A stretch of DNA of 64,000 nt, from contig OY804580.1 of assembly GCA_963680875.1 (NCBI GenBank), positions 97,989,353-98,053,352 of the forward strand, written 5' to 3'. The position numbers and the translations under genes were made by a program. The notes beneath the pieces are model-generated. The model was not told where the DNA came from. It saw only the letters and a program-made list of their open reading frames with translations, and did no database searches. Source of the stretch: Bathymodiolus brooksi. Its lineage: Eukaryota; Mollusca; Bivalvia; Mytilida; Modiolidae. How positions within the stretch are numbered: the stretch's first letter is position 1; each line of letters starts with the position of its first letter. Shown one piece after another: positions 36,001-47,790 of this stretch.

Positions 36001-37692
36001 TCTGACAATGTTTTGACTACCTTTATATCTTACACAATGTTTCCATGGAAACTTATTCATTTTTACATCGGTAGATGCAATATTCCTAGTATATATGTAA
36101 GATCAGTTGTCTCCTGACATTATAATTATCGTTTTTGTAAAGAAGAAAGCACAATATCAGCAATACAACTAGTGTTATTAAGAGACAATTACTCCATTAT
36201 AATAAGTTCAACCAGTTATATGTGAGGATTGGTATTTTACTCATCCGTGGAGAATATTTGAAGGAGGCATGGCTTTACTAATAAGGTAGAGGCCCATAAA
36301 GCTAGCTTAGCCAATCCAGGGAAGATGGCGGTCACGTGTGTGTTGGAGATACATTTATCGGGTATTAACGATCTTTCTATTATGTTCTGTATCTGTTCTG
36401 AGGGTGGGGTATTTCTTATTATTCATTTTATGAATCAATTTACTAGTAGGAAGATTAAACACATTATTATAGTAATACACACATGTTCATGTATCTATCT
36501 TACAGGGTTTCTATTCTCTCTGTAACAAAACCACTTGCAGAATAAAGAAAAAAACAGTTCAATATAAGGTAAGAATTATCTTTATTTATATCAATGAATC
36601 AATTCAGAATAACCGTGTTTTTTATTCGATTAGGTTTACCAAAGCTGGTAATTAAAAGCCGCAAATCGAAGAAGGACATGCAATACAATGGCTAACAGAT
36701 AAAAGAAAAACAACGACCAATTGTTGATGTTGGCATCCGTCCACCACCTGAGAACATGGTGGCAGCAAAATGAATCTACCATTACTTTTCACAAAGTCAT
36801 ATACAATGTGTAAACATATTAAAGCAGCAGATAAAACATTCGACATTGTCTTGACAAAAATGTAACAAACAATTAAGGTGATGATGTGTCGATGATTAAA
36901 GTTTTTATGCGATGTTTTTATTAAACATTTCACAGGTCTGGCAATCAGCCATGATTTATTTACAATGAAAGAAAAAAGTACACACAATGATCATTAACAT
37001 AAAAAGAAAATATACTTTTTTATATTTCCAATTTACGGTTAACCAATAAGGGTAATAACAAAATTACCGAACTCCAGTTCATGGTGGTGAACGTAACATT
37101 TTGAAGTAATAAATTCAACTTGATTACAAGGAACACATGGTTCCTTAGCTTCTTTGTCAGCAGCAACCTTCTATCAATGAAATTATGATGAAAACCACAA
37201 CATTTACCACATTAAATGTGGGAAGACTGTAACCTTACAAACATTAATTCCAAGATTAATCGTATTTTAAGAAAAACAAAAGTTCGTAAATATTATATAA
37301 AGGCAATGTTTGAGTAGATGGTGGTCAGGTGAGTCAAATCGTGTCTCGGTGATATAGAGCTTTGCTTGAAAAAATCGAGAGTAGCAAAACGTGGTGTACT
37401 CCGGAACGTACGCTACATTAGGGAGTGAGAGCATAGATTGGTGGTTCAATGTCAGGATAATGTATATCACTGGAATATACCTACCTCTGTCTATTGTTTC
37501 AATGAACTAGCACTACAAAGAACAATCCTGCTCAGCACAAAGCTTTCCTCATCATTATCTCGCCAAAACGTACATTATTCTCGCCATTATAGCGCTACAA
37601 AAATTTCTAACTTTGCATTAAGCAGTAATCATTCATTCATTTATTTGAGAGAAAATCCGGAATCTCAATTAGTAAATAACACCCAACTATCA
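36001..37692. other. Spacer, no gene seen
   Basis: A D4 scrap is at about 36,290-36,420 and a D3 unit at about 36,635-36,720 (CAATACAATGGCTAACAG). The remainder has no coding or RNA signal I can support. Confidence 0.5.
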
Positions 37693-39345
37693 CTGTAAGT
37701 CTGCCATACATCATTATCTGTATCCCATAAGAACTGTCATAGGTCATTATCTGTATCCCAGATTTACTGTCATAGGTGATTATCTATATCTCGGAATTAC
37801 CACCATAGGTCATTATCTGTATCCCAGATTTACTGTCATATGTCATTATCTATATCTCGGAATTACCACCATAGGTCATTATCTGTATCACATAACTACT
37901 ACAATAGATCATTATCTGTATCTCTGATTTACTACCATAGGTCATTATCTATATCTTGGAATTACTACCATAGGTCATTATCTATATCTCCGAATTACTA
38001 CCATAGGTCATTATCTATATCTCAGAATTACTACCATAGTTCATTATATGTATCTCAGAATTACTACCATAGATCATATCTGTATCTCTGAGTTACTACC
38101 ATAGGTCATTATCTATATCTTGGAATTAACACCATAGGCCATTATCTATATCTTGGAATTACTGTCATAGGTCATTATTTATATCTCCGAATTACTACCA
38201 TAGGTCATTATCAGTATCTCAATTAGTAAATAACACCCAACTATCAATGTAAGTCTGCCATACATCATTATCTGTATCCCATAAGAACTGTCATAGGTAA
38301 TTATCTGTATCCCAGATTTACTGTCATAGGTGATTATCTATATCTCGGAATTACCACCATAGGTCATTATCTGTATCCCAGATTTACTGTCATATGTCAT
38401 TATCTATATCTCGGAATTACCACCATAGGTCATTATCTGTATCACATAACTACTACAATAGATCTTTATCTGTATCTCTGATTTATTACCATAGGTCATT
38501 ATCTATATCTTGGAATTACTACCATAGGCCATTATCTATATCTTGGAATTACTGTCATAGGTCATTATTTATATCTCCGAATTACTACCATAGGTCATTA
38601 TCAGTATCCCAGATTAACTGTCATAGGTCATATATCTTTGAATTACTACCATAGGTCATTATCTATATCTCCAAATTACTACCATAGGTCATTATCTGTA
38701 TCCCAGATTTACTGTCATAGGTCATTATCTATATATCAGAATTATTACCATAGGTCATAATCTATATCTCAGAATTACGAACATTATCATTATCTGCATT
38801 ACAGAATTACTACCATAGGTCTTTATCTATATCTCGGAATTACTGTCATAGGTCATTATCTTTGTCACAGAATTACTGCCATAGGTCATTATCTGTATCT
38901 CAGAATTACTACCATAGGTCATTATCTATATCAGGGAACTAGTGTCATATGTCATTATTTATATTTCAGAATTACTGTCATAGCTCATTATGTGTATTTC
39001 AGAATTACTACCATTGGTCATTATATGTATCTATGAATCACTGTCATAGGCCATTATCTATATCTCAGAATTACTGTCATAGGTCATTATCTATATCTCA
39101 GAATTACTACCATAGGTAATTATCTGTATCTCAGAATTAATGTCATAGGTCATTATCTATATCTCAGAATTATTGTCATAGGACATTATCTGTATCTCAG
39201 AATTACTACCATAGATCATTATCTGTATCTCAGAATTACTACCATAGATCAGTATCTATATCTGAGAATTATTGTCATAGGTCATTATCTGTATCTCAGA
39301 ATTACTGTCATATTATGTCATTATCTGTATCGCAGCCAAATTACT
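37693..39345 (+). repeat. 33-bp minisatellite upstream of the B-box gene
   Basis: About 50 units of CCATAGGTCATTATCTATAT plus CTCAGAATTACTA, with variants (CTGTCATAGG, CTGTATCCCAGATT). A block of about 555 bp is itself duplicated: CTCAATTAGTAAATAACACC occurs at 37,663 and 38,218. It ends about 85 bp before the ATG of the gene. Tyr/Ser-rich frames across it are not genes. Confidence 0.95.
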
Positions 39346-39411
39346 GTCACAGATCATTTTCTTCATTCCGGAATTTAATCTGCCATTGAAATACGAATCA
39401 AATGTGGATTT

Positions 39412-39427
39412 TTTTTTATACCTTTAG
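39412..39427 (+). other. Probable 3' splice site just before the ATG
   Basis: A T-rich tract and ACCTTTAG end at 39,427, with the ATG two bases further. This suggests a 5'-UTR intron with the whole coding sequence in the last exon. The upstream exon is not identifiable. Confidence 0.5.
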
Positions 39428-39429
39428 GT

Positions 39430-40998
39430 ATGTCGTTAAATACCAGTTGTGATCCATGTAGCAGAATTGACGAAAACTCCCCTGCTACCAAGTGGTGTGT
39501 AGATTGTGAAGATGCTCTTTGTATGAATTGTATAAAAGCACATAAAGGTAACAGAGTAACTATGACACATCATGTCATCGATATTGAGGTAATATCAACC
39601 TTACCTGGTGAAGTTCTAACAACACAGGAAAAATGTTCAAGACATCCGGATTTTATTATGGACTTTTTTTGTAACCAACATCATGTAATTTGCTGTCGAA
39701 ACTGCATGTCAGAAGATCATCGCTCATGTGATAAAGTCATGCCACTTGAAATTGCATCTAATAACGCAAAAACATCTCCGCTTTTCCATGATATCTCTGA
39801 GGGCATGACACAAGTCCACTTAACGTTGAAAACAGCTGTACAAAATAGGCGGGAAAATAGAGACAGGGTGAAAATAGAAGAAAGAAACATCGTCAGACAG
39901 ATATCAGCATTCAAAGCGTCTGTCATAAAGAAGCTTGATGAACTAGAAAAATCGGCCCTGTTGGAGATACAAACAGCCAGTCAGGATTCTATTTATCAAA
40001 TGGAAAGAGAAGAATTCGAGTTAGAAAAGTCAGTTTCATTGATCGAGAAACATTTACAACAGCTTGACTTTTTGACAAAGAATGGCTCCAACCAGCACGT
40101 GTTTCTTCTTCTCCACCGGTTACTACCAATACTTAGTAAAGAAGACAGCCATTTAGACGAGATTGTAGCTAACCTCTCAGACGTCAGCTTAGTCTACGAT
40201 CAGCCACAACATTTGTTATCTGGATTAAAACACTTAGGTACCATACGGTTAAAGAAAGAACGCTGTACAATTAGATTTAAACCTTTTAAACACATGAAAG
40301 CTCAAGAACCATCTGTCCAATCAAACCCTCCAACAGCGTTCAAGTTTGGCTACAAAATAGATAGAACATTTCAGTACGTATCTGGTATGGTTGTTGATAA
40401 GGATGATAACCTGATACTGGCAGATACATCATTTCTTCGAATGTACAATAAGGATGGCAAATATGTCAAAGAATGTAAATTAGGAGGAACAGCATGGGAT
40501 ATTGCTTGCCACAAAAAGTCTGGAAGAATTGTTATTGCCTTGCAAAGCAATGGCGTTCAGTTCGTAGACAACTTTGTTGCACAAACAAAGATATCCGTCC
40601 AGTATATAAATAACTGTTTATGTGTTAGGTGGGTAGACCACAGCATTTATGTCGGTGGGTATGATAGTAATTTTAAAAGTAGGATAAACATTTTAGATTC
40701 AAACGGACGGCACATTAGTAGTGTTAGTAATGTTAGTAGTGTTATTAGTGTATACTACATCCATCACAGAGACAACAATATATATTATACAGACTACATC
40801 AAACTCTACTGTATAAAGAAAGATGGATCAAACGTGCTTACCTTTAGTTCTTCAGACCTTAAAGGGATATATGGTATTGATACTGACCGACAAGGAAACG
40901 TTTATGTAGTAGGGTCGGACTCGAATAACATTTTACGTCTGTCACCTGATGGACAGAACAGTGATATAATCATGAAGAAGGAGGATGGTATTAGTTAG
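39430..40998 (+). CDS. B-box/NHL TRIM-like protein, cut by an in-frame stop
   Basis: A 522-codon uninterrupted frame with clear coding character. A first B-box-like zinc module spans residues 7-48 (C7, C10, C23, C26, C31, C34, H38, H47/H48). A second B-box spans 69-100 (C69, H72, C81, H84, C89, C92, H97, C100). There is no RING domain, so no E3 activity is evident. Residues about 120-235 are charged and helix-prone, a likely coiled coil. From about 315 onward are NHL-like beta-propeller strands (VSGMVVDKDDNLILADT, GIYGIDTDRQGNVYVVG). Such B-box/NHL proteins are much expanded in bivalves and are usually thought of as regulatory or innate-immune; the role here is unknown. The frame ends at TAG (40,996-40,998), but the same frame continues for 30 good codons to TGA at 41,089. 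This start is chosen because it opens just after a splice-acceptor-like site. Confidence 0.92.
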   Translation: MSLNTSCDPCSRIDENSPATKWCVDCEDALCMNCIKAHKGNRVTMTHHVIDIEVISTLPGEVLTTQEKCSRHPDFIMDFFCNQHHVICCRNCMSEDHRSCDKVMPLEIASNNAKTSPLFHDISEGMTQVHLTLKTAVQNRRENRDRVKIEERNIVRQISAFKASVIKKLDELEKSALLEIQTASQDSIYQMEREEFELEKSVSLIEKHLQQLDFLTKNGSNQHVFLLLHRLLPILSKEDSHLDEIVANLSDVSLVYDQPQHLLSGLKHLGTIRLKKERCTIRFKPFKHMKAQEPSVQSNPPTAFKFGYKIDRTFQYVSGMVVDKDDNLILADTSFLRMYNKDGKYVKECKLGGTAWDIACHKKSGRIVIALQSNGVQFVDNFVAQTKISVQYINNCLCVRWVDHSIYVGGYDSNFKSRINILDSNGRHISSVSNVSSVISVYYIHHRDNNIYYTDYIKLYCIKKDGSNVLTFSSSDLKGIYGIDTDRQGNVYVVGSDSNNILRLSPDGQNSDIIMKKEDGIS

Positions 40999-41091
40999 CC
41001 AACCACACTTTGTTTCAGTGCAGATTTTAAGAAACTATGTGTGTCAAATGGAGGTGGAAAACAGGTTATCGTTTATAATTGTGAATATTGA
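40999..41091 (+). pseudogene. C-terminal end of the B-box/NHL gene, beyond the in-frame stop
   Basis: In the frame of the preceding gene this reads PTTLCFSADFKKLCV and continues to CEY and a TGA at 41,089-41,091. It looks like the last propeller strands: hydrophobic strand, glycine turn, hydrophobic strand. The TAG before it differs from CAG (Gln) by one base, so it is probably a recent nonsense change, a sequencing error or a null allele. Confidence 0.8.
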
Positions 41092-41224
41092 GGATTCTGT
41101 TATTCATTCAAGCCATCTATAATTTTTACCTAGTACGAACGATGGATGGTCTCAACTCCTAGCAATCGATAAACATTACATTTGTGTTTGTTCGTAAGTC
41201 ACTGACATGATGGGTAGATTCTAT

Positions 41225-41462
41225 GGTGTTTAACGCCTCTTTTAACAATATATAAATTATATCATGGTGATCGGTTTTATTATCTTAGGAAATTGGAGTA
41301 CCCAAAGAAAAGTAACAAACACAAGTCTTTGACAAACTTTATCACTTAATGTTGTATCGAGTAAGCTTTGCTAATGAAAGCACAATTTAAGTGGTGATAG
41401 ACACTGATTTAGCTGGTAATTGTAAACCCAACTATCATAAGATCACGACCACGACGACCCCT
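41225..41462 (-). mobile_element. SINE-A, diverged full length
   Basis: Minus strand; 3' end GGCGTTAAACACCATAG at the left and head GGGTCGTCGTGGTCGTGATC at the right. It has more substitutions than other copies, so it is older. Confidence 0.75.
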
Positions 41463-41619
41463 TCACTAATATGAGGTCATCAATATGTATTGTATTATGT
41501 CAGTATTATATTATTAAGATTAAACACTGTCAATTAGTAAGAGCGCCAGTATATTGAAACTCCCGAGTCTTAGGTAGACATAAAGTATATACTCTTTTTA
41601 CTAAGAATGAAGGTACATA

Positions 41620-41860
41620 TAACTAGCTTATCCCCGCCACTTTTATTGAAGTTCCCGTACTAGAAAAGGACAGAAGGTGGCCATGTATATGTGTTGATTT
41701 TGACTCCGTTTCTACATTTTATCTATTAGAATTTGGAACTGTTCCGACTGTGTGGGTTTTTGTTCTTTTTTGTTTTTGTTTTTGTTTTTTTTTTGTTCTT
41801 TTTTTTGGTTTGTTTTTAATTTTGGTTTTGTTGTTTGTTTGTTGTTTTTTTTTTGCAATC
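41620..41860 (+). repeat. D4 repeat followed by T-rich tract
   Basis: CCCCGCCACTTTTATTGAAG to GGAACTGTTCCGACTGTGTG (41,631-41,753), then a T/G low-complexity run to about 41,860. Confidence 0.65.
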
Positions 41861-43990
41861 GTTTGTGTCCGGTGGTGTAATGGTTTGTGTCCGGTGGTGT
41901 AATGGTTTGTGCTCCTCGGTGGTGAAATGGTTTGTGTTCCTCGGTAGTGTAATGGTTTGTGTTCCTCGGTAGTGTAATGGTTTGTGTTCCTCGGTAGTGT
42001 AATGGTTTGTGTTCCTCGGTAGTGTAATGGTTTGTGTCCGGTGGTGTAATGGTTTGTGTTCCTCGGTAGTGTAATGGTTTGTGTTCCTCGGTGGTGTAAT
42101 GGTTTGTGTTCCTCGGTAGTGTAATGGTTTGTGTTCATCGGTAGTGTAATGGTTTGTGTTCCTCGGTGGTGTAATGGTTTGTGTTCCTCGGTAGTGTAAT
42201 GGTTTGTGTTCATCAGTAGTGTAATGGTTTGTGTTCCTCGGTAGTGTAATGGTTTGTGTTCATCGGTGGTGTAATGGTTTGTGTTCGGTGGTGTAATGGT
42301 TTGTGTTCCTCGGTAGTGTAATGGTTTGTGTTCATCGGTGGTGTAATGGTTTGTGTCCGGTGGTGAAATGGTTTGTGTTCCTCGGTGGTGTAATGGTTTG
42401 TGTTCCTCGGTAGTGTAATGGTTTGTGTTCATCGGTGGTGTAATGGTTTGTGCTCCTCGGTAGTGTAATGGTTTGTGTTCATCGGTGGTGTAATGGTGGT
42501 TTGTGTTCCTCGGTAGTGTAATGGTTTGTGTTCATCGGTGGTGTAATGGTTTGTGTCCGGTGGTGAAATGGCTTGGGTGTTCGGTAGTGTAATGGTTTGT
42601 GTTCATCGGTGGTGTAATGGTTTGTGTTCCTCGGTAGTGTAATGGTTTGTGTTCCTCGGTAGTGTAATGGTTTGTGTTTCTTGGTAGTGCAATCGTTTGT
42701 GTCCGGTGGTGTAATGGTTTGTGTTCCTCGGTAGTGTAATGGTTTGTGTTCATCGGTGGTGTAATGGTTTGTGTCCGGTGGTGAAATGGTTTGGGTTCCT
42801 CGGTAGTGTAATGGTTTGTGTTCCTCGGTAGTGTAATGGTTTGTGTTCATCGGTGGTGTAATGGTTTGTGTTCCTCGGTAGTGTAATGGTTTGTGTTCAT
42901 CGGTGGTGTAATGGTTTGTGGTCCTCGGTAGTGTAATGGTTTGTGTTCATCGGTGGTGTAATGGTTTGTGTCCGGTGGTGAAATGGTTTGGGTTCCTCGG
43001 TAGTGTAATGGTTTGTGTTCATCGGTGGTGTAATGGTTTGTGTTCCTCGGTAGTGTAATGGTTTGTGTTCATCGGTGGTGTAATGGTTTGTGTTCCTCGG
43101 TAGTGTAATGGTTTGTGTCCGGTGGTGTAATGGTTTGTGTTCGGTGGAGTAATGGTTTGTTTTCCTCGGTAGCATAATGGTTTGTGTTTCACGATGGTGC
43201 AATGGTTTGTGTTCTTCGGTGGTGTAATGGTTTGTGTTCGGTTGTGTAATGGTTTGTGTCCGGTGATGTAAAGGTTTGTGTTCCACGGTGGTGTAATGGT
43301 TTGTGCTTTTTGGTGGTTTAATGGTTTGTGTTCCTCGGTAGTGTAATGGTTTGTGTTCCTCGGTGGTGTAAAGGTTTGGGTTCCTCCGTGGTGTAATGAT
43401 TTGTGTTCCCCGGTGATGTAATGGTGTGTGTTCCTCTGTGGTGTAATGGTTTGTGTTCCTCGGTGGTGTAATGATTTGTGTTTATCGGTGGTGTAATGGC
43501 TTGTGTTCCTCTGTAGTGCAATGGTTTGTGTTACTCGGTGGTGTAATGATTTGTGTTTCTTGGTAGTGTAATTGTGTGTGTTCCTCTGTGGTGTAATGGT
43601 TTGTGTTCCTCGTTAGTGTAATGGTTTGTGTTCCTCGGTAGTGTAATTGTTTGTTTATCGGTGGTGTAATGGTTTTTGTTCCTCGGTAGTGTAATGGTTT
43701 GTGTTCGTCGGTGGTGTAGTGGTTTGTGTTCCTCTGTGGAGTGATGGCTTGTGTTTCTCGGTTGTTTAATTGTTTGTGTTTCTCAGTGGAGTAATTGTTT
43801 TTGTTGCTTTGTGGAGTAATGGTTTGTGTTCCTCGGTAGTGTAATGGTGTGTGTCTCTCAGTGGTGTAATTGTTTGTGTTTCTCAGTGGTGTAATGGATT
43901 GTGTTTCTCAGTGGTGTAATGGTTGGTGTTCCTCGGTGGTGTAATGGTTTGTGTTTCTCGGTGGTGCAATGGTTTGTGTTCACTCTTTCA
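41861..43990 (+). repeat. 25-bp minisatellite (AATGGTTTGTGTTCCTCGGT)
   Basis: About 85 units of AATGGTTTGTGTTCCTCGGT plus AGTGT. Shorter GTCCGGTGGTGT variants of about 22 bp are interspersed. The right end is more diverged. The unit lacks stops in the minus frames, so frames up to 237 codons appear (NTNHYTTEEHKPLHHRGTQT). I see no promoter, splice context or homology to support a protein. Confidence 0.95.
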
Positions 43991-44014
43991 AAGTGACATG
44001 AAAGTGTACTATTA

Positions 44015-44331
44015 GGGACCAACCATTTAACTTGAAGGGGGGGGGGGTTATGGTTTTTTGTTTCGTTCAGTATTTGTTTTTCGGATAACACAAGAGTTAG
44101 AATATTTATCTTTTTTTGTCGCACAAAGCGGGAATTTTTTTTCCAGAATGGAACATTAGGTTATATGACAAAAACTGTGAATCAGACTCTTTTTTTTCCT
44201 CCACCAACATCAAAATATTTTTTTCAGCAACATTGGGAATCAGAATATTTAAAAAAAAAAGAAAAAAAAAACGTAACCCCCACACCCCCCCCCCCCCCCC
44301 CACCCTCCCTTCAAGTTAAATGGTCGTTCCC
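44015..44331 (-). mobile_element. Harbinger-like MITE with G/C tracts, second copy
   Basis: Ends GGGACCAACCATTTAACTTG and AAGTTAAATGGTCGTTCCC are inverted repeats, flanked by TTA (44,012-44,014 and 44,332-44,334). The interior matches the 8,744 copy in reverse orientation (GTCGCACAAAGCGGGAATTT versus its complement there). Confidence 0.8.
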
Positions 44332-45102
44332 TTACTAAATCCGTTTCTTACAATTTACAATTTTATGACTGTATATGTCAAAGCGCAGGTAACAGAATAT
44401 ATTTTTTTTGTCTTAAATTAAGCATTGCATATTTTTGTCTGAATAATCAAGAAAAAATACATTGAATTACAAAGTTGGAATGCGATAATTTACAATTTTT
44501 TTTTTATAGAATAAATGAAAACGGACTTCCCCACGAAACTCCCATAACTACACATATAAGGATATAAAATCTAGTCCAATCCGAGAAAAATTTTAAGGGG
44601 ACAAGACATTGTTTTCATTATAGCCGAATTTCAATATAACCATACCTGATATTGTTCAATATAACCGATTTTTCATTATAAACGATGTCGCTATAAGTGG
44701 ACTGGGTTGTACAATGCTATTTTAAATAAAATTGGTATAAGAATAAATATGATTTGTTGAAGAGGTGTTCAATTAACACAAATCCATGCCATTCCTACAA
44801 TCTCTAACTATACAAATGGCAAAAAAGGAATAAATGAAACATAATATGGTGGGCTTATAAATTGTGACCATCATACATCACATTAACAGAGCAGCTGTTT
44901 TCTGATCGGCCATGACTTTTATTATATAGTAGGGTACCCGCTGGGACAATGAGGACACGAAACCCAATAGTGGGAGATAACATGTACCGTCATTTTTTAT
45001 GAATGCCATGTGATATAGGAGTATCAAATAGTCGGGATTCAATGTCAATAATAAAATACATAACTTATACTTCTATTAGTAAGAAAGATGGATTAGGGTT
45101 GT
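44332..45102. other. Spacer with a possible TIR-element remnant
   Basis: At about 44,572-44,715 repeated motifs (TTCATTATAGCCGAATTTCA, TTCAATATAACCGATTTTTC) end in GTCGCTATAAGTGGACTGGG, a pattern common in small mariner/pogo-type elements. The ends are poorly preserved. Nothing else seen. Confidence 0.4.
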
Positions 45103-45275
45103 GGTGCTTAACGCCATTTTCAACAATATTTCAGCTATATCGTGGCGGTCAGTTATATTGGAGGAGGAAACCGGAGTACCCGGAGAAAATCACTGACCTG
45201 TAGTAAGTCACTGACAAACTTTATCACGTAAAGTTGTATCGAGTACACCCCGCCATCAACAGATTTCGAACTTAA
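45103..45275 (-). mobile_element. SINE-A, head-truncated
   Basis: Minus-strand SINE-A body starting GGCGTTAAGCACC at the left. The tRNA-like head is missing; the D1 repeat follows directly. Confidence 0.75.
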
Positions 45276-45289
45276 ATTCGAATTTATAA

Positions 45290-45477
45290 ATTAAAACGTA
45301 GATTTCAAATGTAGTGTGCACGGCACCTTTCCGGAATAACCTTCATCCGGGTACATTAAAAGATGAAAGAATGGAAAGACAAATAATGTAAAGTATTTGG
45401 GAGAAATAAAACCAAAGGGCCTAAACAGGATAACAAAAATAGGCTAAGGTAGCATATGCTTGTGGGAGGAGAACATT
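45290..45477 (+). repeat. D1 repeat, left part
   Basis: AAACGTAGATTTCAAATGTA, TTTCCGGAATAACCTTCATC, CTAAACAGGATAAC and GGGAGGAGAACATTAG follow the D1 order. The rest of D1 continues after the SINE-A that opens copy B, at about 45,770. Confidence 0.7.
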
Positions 45478-45681
45478 AGTTTTATTGGTGGAGGAAACCG
45501 GAGTACACGGAGAAAAAACGTCTATCTATTACAAATCACTGACAAATTTTATCACATAATGTTGTATCGAATAGACCTCGTCATGAACGGGATTCGAACT
45601 CACAACTGTAGTGGTGATAGGCACCGATTACATAGGTAGTTGCAAATCAAAATACCATACGATAACGACCACGACGGCCCT
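45478..45681 (-). mobile_element. SINE-A inserted in D1
   Basis: Counterpart of 1-203. ACATTAG occurs at the left (45,473-45,479) and again near 45,764-45,770 where D1 resumes. The inserted unit may therefore be SINE-A plus about 90 bp of extra 5' sequence with a 7-bp target duplication. Confidence 0.7.
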
Positions 45682-46171
45682 TTATTTGTAAAATATACTA
45701 AAGTACACAAATAGAGTCGCGAACCGTCCATAAGTAATTTACCAACTTTATCCCACTAATGACATTAGCTTTGATAATAATTACATTCCTTAGGAACTGT
45801 AAATTTCATTAATGAATGTATTTAGTAAACAATGACAGCAAAAAATACTGATGGCACAAAGAGAATTATATTCGTCAAAATGTTGATATTTAAAACATAG
45901 CTTTATAATGACTGTGAATAATACAATTGTAAGCTTTGAAAGCTTCAATGATTTTGATGGAAAAAAAGATCGAATATTATATTGTTTGTAGTCATCGATT
46001 GTCACCAGTCTTAATTATTATTTAATATCTTTTTCACAACTAGATACGTTTTCATTGATCAATTTTCAAGCATTTCGACGATCAATTCTGCAGGCATTAT
46101 TTGGTAATTAAAACTTTTTTTTACATGGAGACAGGGGGAAACAGGATAATTAAAAACTGTCAATCATTCAT

Positions 46172-46526
46172 TGAGTGACTGAGTGAGTGATTGTTGTTTA
46201 ACGCCAATTCAGCAATTTTTCAGCTATATCAAGATAATTTTCAATGAGATGATGATTAGGTCCGCTTTGTACTAGAACATCATGCTTAGTTGGATTATTA
46301 TAATACTAGCTCACTGAAACAGCAGTCCGCGGATAGACATGTCGCTCCAACATTATTTTGATTCCGAGCCAACCAGTCTTTGCTCTTTCTCCTTAACGCT
46401 ACGTGCTTAGCAGAGAAGCAACAAATACCAATTTGATAGTCTTTGGTTTGACCTGACCGGGGCTCGAACCCACGATCTACCGCACTCCAGGCGAGCACGC
46501 TAGCCATTACACAACCGATGCGGTTC
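46172..46526 (-). mobile_element. SINE-B, near full length (copy B)
   Basis: Same insertion as 701-1,062, with a small internal deletion (CGGACAC lost near 46,349). Confidence 0.75.
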
Positions 46527-46743
46527 AATCATTAATTAAGAATATTTATTAGAACTTTAATTGTTTAGCAACATAAAATGTTGTTAGATGACATTGTGCT
46601 TGGTAAAGTTTTCCACGAAAAAATGTATTCTGCGATTAGTGGGTCTCAGTTTTATAGTTTATACCGAATGTTGCCAGTGTCTCTGGATTCCCAATTCTTG
46701 ATTGCCGTTTTGAGTTTCTATTGTTTGGTTTGGTTAGTTTTAT

Positions 46744-46988
46744 GGTGTTTAACGCCACTTTCAACAATATTTCAGTTATATCATGGCGGTCAGTTTTATT
46801 GGTGGAGGAAACCGGAGGACCGGGAGAAAACCACCGACCTGGCGCAAGTCACTACCAAACTTTATCATTTAATGTTTTACATCTCGCCCTATTCGAGATT
46901 CGAACTCACAACATTATTGGTGATAGGCACTGATTGCATAGGTAGTTGTAAATCCAATTACCATACGATCACGGCCACGACGACCCCT
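46744..46988 (-). mobile_element. SINE-A, full length (copy B)
   Basis: Same insertion as 1,280-1,525. The 137-codon frame over it is not a gene. Confidence 0.8.
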
Positions 46989-47790
46989 TAGGAAGGACAA
47001 AAGGACAAACAATCATCTACTAAACACTACACATAAAACTAAAGATCGAGAAACATGAACCACACAAAAAACCGGAAGCGGCACCAATGATATTTATTCT
47101 CCGAATGTATTATCATTCCAGTAGAAGATTTGGACATGAACTCGATGATTATTCGATAATACATACATGTAATTTCTGTTAATTGTTGAAATTTCAATTC
47201 TCAGTTCCTATTTATAAAACAGAGTCTTAATTACATTATTAACACTTTTTGGCTTAAAATTGTGTAGATGAAAATATAAATAAGTGTTTCATTTACCACC
47301 AGTTTGTAAAACAGCAAATGGAGGCCAAAGTTATATAGCTACATCATATTTTCTCGATGTATGGGAGACAACTCTGTCGCAACAATAAACAGGCATGCAT
47401 TTTGCTTAATAGAAAAATGAAAATACAGTCATATATTATGTGTCCATAACCTGACAATCAGCTCTTTCTCCAACATCTGCAGGTACCATTAGCCATTATG
47501 ATATTAGGGAAATATTGTTTAGTTGCTTTTTGTTCAGTGTGTCTATTTATTTTCGATACGATGCTGTGAGAAATAAGAAAGAAATGGATTGTTACCGAAG
47601 ACATTTCATTGGAATTATAAACAAAGAAACATTGGAGAACACCGAAAGGGACAATCAACAATGGACAATCGAGAGAAACTGCCAACATCTTACAATGTTC
47701 GGTTGATCAATTTTTGTAATAATCAATCTTGAGCTTGTGATATATGTACGTTACACGTGGTTTAATTTGCCCTATTTTGATTAACTCAAT

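Noticed and set aside
37840..38654. Ser/Tyr/His repeat protein frames of 83-86 codons
   Set aside because: Translation of a 33-bp minisatellite (11-codon period), broken by stops at variant units.
41719..43521. Long minus-strand open frames (237, 129 and 123 codons) as protein genes
   Set aside because: They lie wholly in a 25-bp minisatellite whose unit lacks stops. No start context, splice sites or non-repeat domain.
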